Positions 18,127 to 26,428 of a DNA stretch of 64,000 nt are shown piece after piece. Below the pieces are notes generated by a model. It was given only the letters and a program-made list of their open reading frames with translations, did no database searches and was not told the origin of the DNA. Every line of letters starts with the position of its first letter. Within the stretch, counting starts at the first letter, position 1. A program made the position numbers and the translations under genes. Source of the DNA: Oceanospirillum sediminis (lineage in GTDB: Bacteria; Pseudomonadota; Gammaproteobacteria; Pseudomonadales; Halomonadaceae); contig NZ_JACJFM010000011.1 of NCBI RefSeq assembly GCF_014164585.1, positions 1 to 64,000 on the forward strand, written 5' to 3'.

Positions 18127-19528
18127 AATAATTCATCTCTTTGAACAGCTTGACCAGAGGGTCTTTAGAGGCATTGTTTTTACGGCTGTTGTTTTTGTTA
18201 TCAGCATTGGTCAAAGATTGTAAAGGCATAGATAGCACATCAGAGGGCAAGGTAGCATCTTTAATCAGCCGGAATAAATTCTGGTTCAACACATGGTTAT
18301 CCATGGTGGCCAGTTGTACGACCTGTTGCTTAATCCGCAACCGAAATGACCAGATAAAAATTTTCTCTATCGCGCTGGATAGTTCCACAGTGCCAAACTT
18401 GTCCATATAAAAAATCAGGCCGCAATCGAATATCGCCCGGACATACTTATCACCGATCCGAAGGCGGTCTGGGTAATGGTTTAAGGTTCGTAGAATATTC
18501 AGGGCCTGATGAGTCAATTCAATATCCATAAACCTTGATGACTCACCATATTCTGCATTGACAATGGCCTGCACTTGTTTTTGGTAATAGTTTGACATCT
18601 CAAAAAAGCGTCGACCATTGATAATCATCTGATCAAGATGGAATGGAAACGCTTTCTTCTGGCCATCAATTTTTCTATGGTACTGGCTGTTGTAGTCATC
18701 GACGTAGTGGTGAGCAATGCGCAAAGACTCAACATAAGGGAAGTGTTCAATTTGATCGATATTTACGCCTTTGAAGAGCCCTACTTCATTCTTACTAAAA
18801 TAACGGGCAGAGTACCCCAGTGCCCAGCGGCGAATGCGGTATAAATATTCAGCAAATAAAGTGGCTAGCTCTTTACTTTCTAATGCTTCCCAACCAGCGA
18901 CTGTTTCAGCCTTAAGCGTCTGTTCATCTTCGCTGAACTCACGTAAATGGTAGGCTTTAAGCAGATCATGTGGTTCAAGATCTCGGCCTCGTGCGTTTTG
19001 TGAGTCGAAGAACTGAAACGCCTCAGAGATGGAGCAGAGTGAGAATATCACCACCTCACAGTGGTTTAATAGGAAATCAATATGGTGCTCGGTAAATTCG
19101 CTACGGCTTACCAAGCGTTTTATTTCCAAATAATTTTGGTGCAGGTTGCGTTGGCTAATGTCGCTACTGAACTGCTGAGCTTCCATAAAGGCTTCTATAG
19201 GTTCTTCCAGTGCCTCTAATTGTTCAGATAAGTCCTGTCGTTCCAGTTGATCCCAGCGTTCCTGAATAATTGCGTATACAGCCAACACCAGGGTTAATGT
19301 ACGCTGCTGACCATCGACAATATTCAGCATCCCTTCATCGTCATGATGAAAGACGATAGTACCTAACCGATAGGCACTTTGCGTTTTATGTAGCTGAATA
19401 TCCTGAAACAACTGGTGGATATTACGTGTTGTCCATTTATAGGGGCGTTGATAAGGTGGGATCGTCAGCTTTTCCAGTTGTACCAGTTCGCTCACCTTTA
19501 TGATATCTCTTGCTAAGGTCTGCGCCAT
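18119..19528 (-). CDS. DUF262 protein without a nuclease domain
   Basis: First gene of the coupled pair. It has PPYQRPYKW at residues 24-32 and DGQQR at 72-76 followed by [11 protein letters not shown], so the DUF262 catalytic core is complete. The remaining 380 residues are helical, with no H-N-H or EHxxPQ signature, and end in an Asn/Lys-rich stretch before [16 protein letters not shown] nuclease-less DUF262 protein beside a DUF1524-bearing one suggests a sensor or NTPase subunit and an effector subunit. DUF262 genes (called rloF in Campylobacter) are known inside type I restriction loci. Intact, with eight bases of overlap to the next gene. Promoter region at about 19530-19620. Confidence 0.82.
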   Translation of the reverse strand: MAQTLARDIIKVSELVQLEKLTIPPYQRPYKWTTRNIHQLFQDIQLHKTQSAYRLGTIVFHHDDEGMLNIVDGQQRTLTLVLAVYAIIQERWDQLERQDLSEQLEALEEPIEAFMEAQQFSSDISQRNLHQNYLEIKRLVSRSEFTEHHIDFLLNHCEVVIFSLCSISEAFQFFDSQNARGRDLEPHDLLKAYHLREFSEDEQTLKAETVAGWEALESKELATLFAEYLYRIRRWALGYSARYFSKNEVGLFKGVNIDQIEHFPYVESLRIAHHYVDDYNSQYHRKIDGQKKAFPFHLDQMIINGRRFFEMSNYYQKQVQAIVNAEYGESSRFMDIELTHQALNILRTLNHYPDRLRIGDKYVRAIFDCGLIFYMDKFGTVELSSAIEKIFIWSFRLRIKQQVVQLATMDNHVLNQNLFRLIKDATLPSDVLSMPLQSLTNADNKNNSRKNNASKDPLVKLFKEMNYYE

Positions 19529-19629
19529 TTATAGTACCCTGCGCGCGTTTACACAACACGTCCTGATTACCACATCCATTCAGAATCCTTAATTTTTTAT
19601 CTCTTTTAAGATTGTGTATATAGCTCTAC

Positions 19630-19755
19630 TTATACCAATCGAGTCTTACCTGTCAGCAACTCCTGTATCATACCCTGTTTGATCTGCTGGGTTTTACTTA
19701 AGCACTGCTCCAATGCCTGAATCTCTTCATCCATATCAGATAGGATTGAGGTGGT
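19630..19755 (-). pseudogene. hsdS: hsdS remnant, C-terminal end of specificity subunit
   Basis: The 34 codons from 19734 read MDEEIQALEQCLSKT, then QQIKQGMIQELLTGKTRLV and a stop. This is the typical last segment of type I HsdS, the conserved helix after the second target recognition domain and the terminal ELLTGKTRL. Similarity extends about four more codons upstream (ILSD) before an in-frame TAG at 19756-19758. All recognition domains are missing. It lies upstream of the DUF262 pair on the same strand, matching an original order hsdS, DUF262, DUF262, hsdR. Confidence 0.8.
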
Positions 19756-19773
19756 CTAATAGATACAAGCAGT

Positions 19774-19800
19774 CCAGTTAAGGATAATTCCATTAACTGG
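19774..19800. repeat. Inverted repeat at the island edge
   Basis: CCAGTTAA at 19774-19781 and TTAACTGG at 19793-19800, followed by AGAGAAAATGA. It could be a relic of an insertion-sequence end or a small operator. No transposase coding was recognised after it. Confidence 0.35.
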
Positions 19801-19858
19801 AGAGAAAATGATAGCCTTTCGAGGCATCTGCCAGATCTGTAACTGAACCCTGAGTGAA

Positions 19859-20006
19859 ATGATTTCATCTGCCATACCTGCTGTTTTCATTGTAGCTGTA
19901 TCAAAAGGTGGTTTTGGCGGTGGGTCAGGCATGCTGGTTGTACCATCATCATCTGATGGCGACGGTGATCTCTCCGATTCAGGCCGCAGCTATCATGGCA
20001 AAACCT
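19859..20006 (+). pseudogene. Fragment of a TauE/SafE family permease
   Basis: The first 25 codons read IPAVFIVAVSKGGFGGGSG and MLVVP, the N-terminal signature of sulfite-exporter-type TauE/SafE permeases. An extra TCATCAT after the VVP codons then shifts the frame. Reading on in the new frame restores LMATVISPIQAAAIM, the expected continuation, before a break at about 19998 and a stop. Only the first helix and a half remain of a protein normally of about 250 residues. The fragment ends at the stop codon of the convergent patatin gene, marking a deletion junction. Confidence 0.75.
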
Positions 20007-22253
20007 TCATAGGATACGGGATTCAGCTTTCCATGTTTCTAAAAGAGGTTTTGAATAGTCATAACCCACACGGTCTAATTGTTCAATCTTCTTATAGTCC
20101 ACGATTGAGAAATCACTGAGTGGCGGTTCTATATACAGGTCTGTATAGGTTTCCTGATTTTTTCTCTGCTCCAGCGTGCCGCCAACATTAGATACCCGCA
20201 TCAGTACTTCAACCATGCTGGGTACGTTAATTGATTTTTTAAAAGGATTAAGGCGGCTAAAGAGTACAGCCCAGCCTGATAACGCACCGTCATACTCTAT
20301 CGGGTCTCTGGCATCGTTTTTAGGGTTTACGTTGACGGCCAGAACGATACCCCCCGGATTTGCTTTAGCCATAACATCCACAGGCAGACTATTCAGTGCA
20401 GCACCATCGACAAGCAAGCCTTCTTTGTGAGGGTAGGGAGGATAAATGCCGGGTGCAGCATTACTGGCCAGCACAGCTTCCACGACAGGACCGCTGTTAT
20501 GTATTTTCATTCCTGCGTGACTGATATTGCATGAAACCGAAAAGTATTTCATTGATAAGTCTTCAATCAGAACATCGCCAAAGGCTTCTTCTGTCACCTT
20601 GCAGGCTTTTCTGCCAGAAAAAAGTGAGACTAACGGCAGTGTGGGTATTTCTGCAAAAGAGCGGGTGATGTGCTTACTTTGTTCAAGTATTTTGTCGGGA
20701 GACCAGCCCAGAGCAATCTGGCAGGCAATAAAGGCTCCGACACTGGTGCCGCCGATAAAGTCAATGGGGATATTCAGCTCTCTCATCGCCCTGAAAACCC
20801 CGATGTGGGCCATCCCACGCCCACCGCCAGCCCCCAGCACTAACCCAATAGCTTCTCCAGTTAAAAAGCGAGCCAGCCTTTTAATGTCACTTTGTTTATT
20901 GTGACGAAGGTGGTGATGCATGATGCATTCCCGAGGTGTTAGCCAGGCGGCCGTATTTTGCGCAATAGTTGTTTCAGGCGGTTGCAGTAAGAGCAAGTGA
21001 GGTTTGATCAGGTTGTCTGATTTGATTTTTCTAATTTGCTGTTCAAAAGTAGTCATTGTCGGATCTGCAGTGGCATCTGCGAGTAGCAGTATCGTATCTG
21101 CTTGTCGTATGCAGCGCTGTGTCCAGGGGGTATCTGTATTGTCGGTAATCAGAATCAGGTGTTCGTGAGAGCGTTCCAGATCGTTCAGGGCGTTAACAAT
21201 CGATTTTTTGCACGCTTCATCTGAATAGTTTGCAGACTGATCACTGATTCCTCCCATCTCTTCAATCAACTGACGATTAACGGTCAGAACAGCGCCTCTG
21301 TGAGCTAAGGCTGTTTGCAGCATGCTGGCTATTTTCTGAACCGGTACGGCATTGGTAATCGGTGATAGGGTGATCGTACGTGGTATGGTGGTGCCGTGAG
21401 GACGGGATGGCGTAATTAAATGATCCACTATCATTTTAGTGGTTGCTTTGTGAACGGCAGCCGGATGTTGAGCAAATAATTGATCAAATACAGCCTTACT
21501 GAGTCGGCCTACTGTCGAGTCACGTATAGCACGGACGTGAACAGCCCGGCTGGTCTCTAAAATGACACCAATTTCACCCAGTACTTCACCCCGGTCAATA
21601 TCTCTCAGAGGAATCTCTGTGCCGTTAATCTCATCAATAGCCAGGAAGCGTCCACTGACAACAAAGTAAATATAATCAGAGGGATCTCCTTTCCTGATGA
21701 GCTGGACGCCACTGGGCACTACTTTCAGTTCCATGTCATGGCTGAGCTGATCCAGAATACTTTCATCTAAATCGGCAAACAGTGCGCTTTCCTGTAGGGC
21801 TGCTTTAAGATGAATGATTTCAATCGTTTTAGTTAATCGGCTGATGACATTGCGGAATTGATCTGGATATTGGGTCTGCAGTTGTTTGAAGGCGGTTCTT
21901 GAGAGCCGGTAAACATGAGACTCTGATACCACCAGAGCCGCAGATGTACGAGTCATCTGGCCACCTAAAACAGCCAGATCAATGATATCTCCGGGAGTAC
22001 ACATGGATACTACTGAGGTATTGTTATCTGATGAAGGGACTATATGAACGCTGCCAGAAGCTAAAAAAAAGACGCTGTCAGCAATGTCCTGGCGATCAAA
22101 AATATAACTACCCGCTTTGAACTCTGATGATTCAATAGCCTGGGCAATTGCTCTGAACTGATCGTCTTGAAGCCCCTGAAAAACATCCAGCGTTGTTAAT
22201 AGTGCGATGATTGCTTCATGAGCCATAGGATCATTGGAATGTTTGAAGGCCAT
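20007..22253 (-). CDS. Patatin-like phospholipase with two cNMP-binding domains (NTE type)
   Basis: Resembles bacterial homologues of neuropathy target esterase. Two cyclic-nucleotide-binding-like domains lie at about 20-140 (with VFFLASGSVHIV) and 155-270 (YFVVSGRFLAI, GEVLGEIGVI). A middle region of about 170 residues is related to the nucleotide-like segment of YlbK/NTE proteins. The patatin domain has the oxyanion loop GGGRGMAHIGV at 477-487, nucleophile GGTSVGAF with Ser504, and the Asp of DGAALNSLP. It probably hydrolyses lysophospholipids at the inner face of the membrane; whether it binds cAMP or c-di-GMP is unknown. 170 bases separate it from the NRPS stop on the same strand, so co-transcription is possible but unproved. 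Confidence 0.88.
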   Translation of the reverse strand: MAFKHSNDPMAHEAIIALLTTLDVFQGLQDDQFRAIAQAIESSEFKAGSYIFDRQDIADSVFFLASGSVHIVPSSDNNTSVVSMCTPGDIIDLAVLGGQMTRTSAALVVSESHVYRLSRTAFKQLQTQYPDQFRNVISRLTKTIEIIHLKAALQESALFADLDESILDQLSHDMELKVVPSGVQLIRKGDPSDYIYFVVSGRFLAIDEINGTEIPLRDIDRGEVLGEIGVILETSRAVHVRAIRDSTVGRLSKAVFDQLFAQHPAAVHKATTKMIVDHLITPSRPHGTTIPRTITLSPITNAVPVQKIASMLQTALAHRGAVLTVNRQLIEEMGGISDQSANYSDEACKKSIVNALNDLERSHEHLILITDNTDTPWTQRCIRQADTILLLADATADPTMTTFEQQIRKIKSDNLIKPHLLLLQPPETTIAQNTAAWLTPRECIMHHHLRHNKQSDIKRLARFLTGEAIGLVLGAGGGRGMAHIGVFRAMRELNIPIDFIGGTSVGAFIACQIALGWSPDKILEQSKHITRSFAEIPTLPLVSLFSGRKACKVTEEAFGDVLIEDLSMKYFSVSCNISHAGMKIHNSGPVVEAVLASNAAPGIYPPYPHKEGLLVDGAALNSLPVDVMAKANPGGIVLAVNVNPKNDARDPIEYDGALSGWAVLFSRLNPFKKSINVPSMVEVLMRVSNVGGTLEQRKNQETYTDLYIEPPLSDFSIVDYKKIEQLDRVGYDYSKPLLETWKAESRIL

Positions 22254-22423
22254 GAACCGTTTTCCTTTTAATGCCAGTATCTTTACCGGGTAGGGACTGA
22301 CTGCTGCAGGTTGCTGTGGTTTGCCAGCAGACAGTTCAGCGTATGCAAATAAGCATAAAAACAGATGATAAGGTGCTGTCGTCTGTATAGTGGACTTTTA
22401 TAGAAAAATCATAGAGATGCCAG

Positions 22424-25400
22424 TTATTTATGTAAACTCTTTTCAATGGCCTGAGACAGAGATTCAACATTGTCTGTTGAAAACATGGAGCCATGCCAGC
22501 CCTGGACACGTAAGACGCGCAATGGATAGGAGAAGCATTTTTTCCAGCGATGGAATAATAGTGGACTCAGCCAGTTCAGACCGTTTGAAATAATCAGATC
22601 TACCGGGCCATCAAACGGGTGAACCTGATAGGTCTTCATCATCTCAATCTGTGTGGTCAGTCCCTGGTCCGAGATCATGGCACCTAAGCGCTGACCATTA
22701 ATGCTGGCATTCAGTATACGAAGACCCTTAACCAGTTTTACAAAAGCCAGCCATAGCTGTGTGCTGCTTAAGATCTGGCCAGGGTATACGGTTTCCAGCA
22801 GAAAGGTTCGTTGTGGTGGCCGATTACGACGGGTTAATTCTTTTGCCGTTTCAATAGCCAGAATACCGCCAATGGAAAAGCCTCCGATAATAAAGGCTCT
22901 GTCGGTTTGTGCTTCTATTGCATCGGCATAATGTTGTACCAGATTCAGGTTTCGTTTCTCCTTGTAGTCACTTGCTGCGTTTAGAGGCGGTTGCAGCATC
23001 ACCAGTGAGCAACGTTTGCCCAGAGTATCAGCCAGCCGCTGGAAGCGAATTGCATCACCATGGCCTGAGGCTGCCAGAAACACCGTGGGGGCTGTAGGGT
23101 GATCACTTAACGGCACAGCAACAGGCTTATCACTGATACATTTCAGATATGCCTGAGCGATCTCGGCTATGGTCGGGTGATGGATGAAAAAGGATAACGA
23201 TACTGTATTGTCTTTACCGGATAAGGCATCCAGTCCTGACAAAAAATTCATGGCCGATAATGAATCACCACCCAGAGCAAAGAAATTATCATGAATGCCA
23301 ATAGGGCTGTGTTTTAACAGATCTTCCCATAGCGTCACCAGCTCGGTTTCCAGAGGTGTTGTGGGGGCTTTGTAGTTTTCTGTTTCCTCCCGGTGGGTAA
23401 TTTCAGGCAAGGCTTTCCAGTCTGTCTTACCACTGGGATTACCAGGCAAGGCATCCATTACTTTAATGAAACCTGGCACCATGTAGTCGGGGAGTCTGTT
23501 ACGCAGATAGTGGCGTACCGCCTTTTCATCCAGCGTTTTACTGGCCAGCCAGGCATATATTCTTACTGTATTCTGCCGGGTGCTGGCTTTGACCGCTGCC
23601 GCGGAAACCTCCGGGTGAGCCAGTAATACCATTTCGATCTCGTCCGGTTCAATACGATGACCGCGTATTTTAATCTGGCGATCCACACGTCCTGAAAAAT
23701 AAATCATTCCATCCGGCATCTGTACACCTCTATCGCCGGTTTTATACAGACGTATCTGTGGATCAAATGGGGCGTAAATAAAACGTTCTGTATCCAGTTC
23801 AGGTCGGTTGAGATAACCCCTTGCCAGGCCCGGACCTCCCAGACAGATCTCTCCTGTCACTCCAACAGGCATCTGTTGACCATCAGAACCCAGTATATAA
23901 ACACGACTGCCATCAATGGCTTTACCTATGGGAAGTACGGCAGGCATCTCCTGCTGAAAACATTCCCAGCTAGTGGCCAGGATTGTTGCTTCTGTCGGTC
24001 CATAACAGTTAATTAAACGGGCACCGGTCAGGGTTAAAAAACGTTGTGCTTGGTCGGGATGTAGTATTTCACCGCCGCACCAGACCAATTTTAGTGCCAG
24101 ACCTTTTTTCCCTTCGATGGCATCCAGAAAATAGGGCAGAGTTGAAGGTACAAAAATAGCAAAACTGGCTTTATGACGCAGAATTGTCTGAGCTATTACC
24201 TCCATTGTCTGACGCCTAGGAGGAGGCAGGATAATGGCTCCCCCCTGACAAAGCGGAGCAAAAATTTCTACCATAGCCGGGTCAAAGGTAATCTGAGTAC
24301 CCTGGCAGCTGCGATCTGCGGGTACTGAGTCATAGGTCGAGACAATGCGCGACATCAGAGCGCTATGTTCGATCATGACACCTTTGGGCAGACCACTGGA
24401 ACCGGATGTGTAGAGTATATAAGCCAGTTGACTGGCTTTAGGAGGCGTTAATGCCGGGTGGTTATTCACGCTATCCGGGATATGGCTACTCTGTGTCTCC
24501 CACTCTGATATCTGTTGCTCTGATATCTGATGGAGCTGATCAGGTTCCAGAAAATCAATGGACAGGGTTTCTGCCAGAAAGCTCAGTTGCCGGGCCGAAT
24601 CACCATCCACTATTATCGTGTTGATATCACCTTCGTGCAGCATATGTTGCAAACGATCAGCAGGCATCTCCGTATCAATAGGCATAAAGGCTGCGCCAGA
24701 GCGAAGAATACCCAGAATAGTGGCAATCATAGCCGGGGAGCGTTGAACCGCAAATGCAACAACAGGGTTTGATGCCAGGGAGGCCGGTGTTGTGCTTTTG
24801 AGTTTCAGTGCAATATGTCTGCTCCAGAGTTCCAGTTCAGCATAGTTGATACTGCTGCTATCAGATATCAGGGCCGTTGCATCCGGATTACTTCTGGCCT
24901 GAGCTAAAAAAGCATCGATAACTGTGGGGTATTCCTGCTGAAACAAAGGCGGGGCTGTTGATAGCTCAGCCAGCAACTGTTTTTCTGAGGGAGGAATAAG
25001 CTCAACGTTTTTACACAGGGTATCAGGTGTATCAACAATTGTCTGAAGAAGCAGATGCCATCTTTTCAGCAACTGTTCCGCTTCACCATCAAACAGATAA
25101 TTCTGATTGGCTTCGATCACCATTTCCACATCATCGTCAGGTGAAAACTCACAAAGCGACAGAATGACAGGGTAGCGCGAAACTCCAGAAAACAACTGAC
25201 GAGTATTCTTTAAAACTGCCTGATCGAAAGACAGGTCAAGCATCTGGCGCTCAAAGGAGAAAGCCAGATCAAAGACCGCTGTGCGGCCTTCCTTGAGTAC
25301 CTCAAGGTGACGTGATATCTCAGCTAAGGGGAATCGCTGGTGCCGGTAACAGCGCCTTAAGGCCTTACTTACAGAGTTGACTAACTCCGCCAGGCTGGCT

Positions 25401-26425
25401 GAGAGATCGACTTTAATCGCGACAGGCATAACATTGGTAAACAGCCCCGGTGTTGATTTATAGCGTTTACCCCATCTATTGAGTGTGGGGACACCAATGA
25501 CAATCTGGTTCTGGCCACTGACTCTGGAGTAATACAGGGCTAAGGCTGCCAGAAAAACAGGGGCTGAGCTGCTGACACCTTCTTCTATACGATCATACAA
25601 TTCCCGGGAAATGGTATGCTGGCGAATGACTGACGGATTAAGTACTTTTTCTGCATTCACTCTTTTCTGAGAATTAACTGCACTTTTCTGATGTTGGGCG
25701 TCCTCTCGGAAAAATGCATTTTGCCGGGGCTGAAGAATAGACTCTGGTAAATCCGGAAGATGCTTCTGCCAGAACGCTTTGTCTTTTTCAAATTGCGGAC
25801 TGTCGCAGTAAGCCTGATTATCCTCCAGGTAGTCGTAATAGCCGGGGGCGCCTGAATCTGGGATGGAATGATGGTTGGCTAACGCTGTGTAGACTTCTGA
25901 CCAGCGGTGCATAATCCGGGTTGAGCCAAAGCCATCCATTAACAAGTGGTGATAGAGGGCTTGTATACCATATCGCTCTTCACTTAAACGGGTCAGAATG
26001 ATTTTCCAGGGGGGGACTGGACGAGTCAGATCAAATGGCCGGGCTGAGTATTTGTCCCATAAGGCCAGAGTAGCCGCTTCAGGGTTTGGCTCGTTGCGCA
26101 GATCAATCTCTTCAGTATCTGGTGTGATCTTGTCCAGCAGAAGAAAGTTTTCTCCGCCCTGAGGCACCATACGCAGAGCATCACTTTCATGAGCTACAAT
26201 ATCCAGCGCTTGCCACAATAAAGCCAGATCCAGGGGGCCTTCAATAAAAGCTCCTCCCCCCATATTGTATAACGGGCTATTCGCATGAGCGCATTGATCC
26301 AGCCATATCGCCTGATGCCCTGGTGTCATGGGGTACAGATGAGGTTGCTCACCTTCTATTGCCGGGTTGTCTGTTTCCGGGCTATCTGAATCCGGTCGAG
26401 GAGTCATCGGTGTTGAGCAATCCAT
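22424..26425 (-). CDS. Single-module nonribosomal peptide synthetase, C-A-PCP-TE
   Basis: Complete one-module NRPS of 1333 residues. Condensation domain about 30-470 with the active HHLLMDG at 159-165; adenylation domain about 500-1005 with YTSGSSGLPKG at 672-682, NCYGPTE at 806-812, YKTGD at 894-898 and the catalytic Lys of NPSGK at 1000; carrier domain with LGGDS, Ser1055 taking the phosphopantetheine; thioesterase domain with GGFSIGG (Ser1184) and a late His in GWHGS. It can therefore couple one activated amino acid to an acyl or aminoacyl donor and release it by itself. No MbtH protein or phosphopantetheinyl transferase is nearby. The radical SAM gene ends three bases before its start codon, so the two form an operon. 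The product is unknown. Confidence 0.93.
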   Translation of the reverse strand: MDCSTPMTPRPDSDSPETDNPAIEGEQPHLYPMTPGHQAIWLDQCAHANSPLYNMGGGAFIEGPLDLALLWQALDIVAHESDALRMVPQGGENFLLLDKITPDTEEIDLRNEPNPEAATLALWDKYSARPFDLTRPVPPWKIILTRLSEERYGIQALYHHLLMDGFGSTRIMHRWSEVYTALANHHSIPDSGAPGYYDYLEDNQAYCDSPQFEKDKAFWQKHLPDLPESILQPRQNAFFREDAQHQKSAVNSQKRVNAEKVLNPSVIRQHTISRELYDRIEEGVSSSAPVFLAALALYYSRVSGQNQIVIGVPTLNRWGKRYKSTPGLFTNVMPVAIKVDLSASLAELVNSVSKALRRCYRHQRFPLAEISRHLEVLKEGRTAVFDLAFSFERQMLDLSFDQAVLKNTRQLFSGVSRYPVILSLCEFSPDDDVEMVIEANQNYLFDGEAEQLLKRWHLLLQTIVDTPDTLCKNVELIPPSEKQLLAELSTAPPLFQQEYPTVIDAFLAQARSNPDATALISDSSSINYAELELWSRHIALKLKSTTPASLASNPVVAFAVQRSPAMIATILGILRSGAAFMPIDTEMPADRLQHMLHEGDINTIIVDGDSARQLSFLAETLSIDFLEPDQLHQISEQQISEWETQSSHIPDSVNNHPALTPPKASQLAYILYTSGSSGLPKGVMIEHSALMSRIVSTYDSVPADRSCQGTQITFDPAMVEIFAPLCQGGAIILPPPRRQTMEVIAQTILRHKASFAIFVPSTLPYFLDAIEGKKGLALKLVWCGGEILHPDQAQRFLTLTGARLINCYGPTEATILATSWECFQQEMPAVLPIGKAIDGSRVYILGSDGQQMPVGVTGEICLGGPGLARGYLNRPELDTERFIYAPFDPQIRLYKTGDRGVQMPDGMIYFSGRVDRQIKIRGHRIEPDEIEMVLLAHPEVSAAAVKASTRQNTVRIYAWLASKTLDEKAVRHYLRNRLPDYMVPGFIKVMDALPGNPSGKTDWKALPEITHREETENYKAPTTPLETELVTLWEDLLKHSPIGIHDNFFALGGDSLSAMNFLSGLDALSGKDNTVSLSFFIHHPTIAEIAQAYLKCISDKPVAVPLSDHPTAPTVFLAASGHGDAIRFQRLADTLGKRCSLVMLQPPLNAASDYKEKRNLNLVQHYADAIEAQTDRAFIIGGFSIGGILAIETAKELTRRNRPPQRTFLLETVYPGQILSSTQLWLAFVKLVKGLRILNASINGQRLGAMISDQGLTTQIEMMKTYQVHPFDGPVDLIISNGLNWLSPLLFHRWKKCFSYPLRVLRVQGWHGSMFSTDNVESLSQAIEKSLHK

Positions 26426-26428
26426 GGA

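Noticed and set aside
19741-19858. Insertion sequence end
   Set aside because: The inverted repeat and following ATG resemble the start of an IS, but no transposase motif or matching far end was found.
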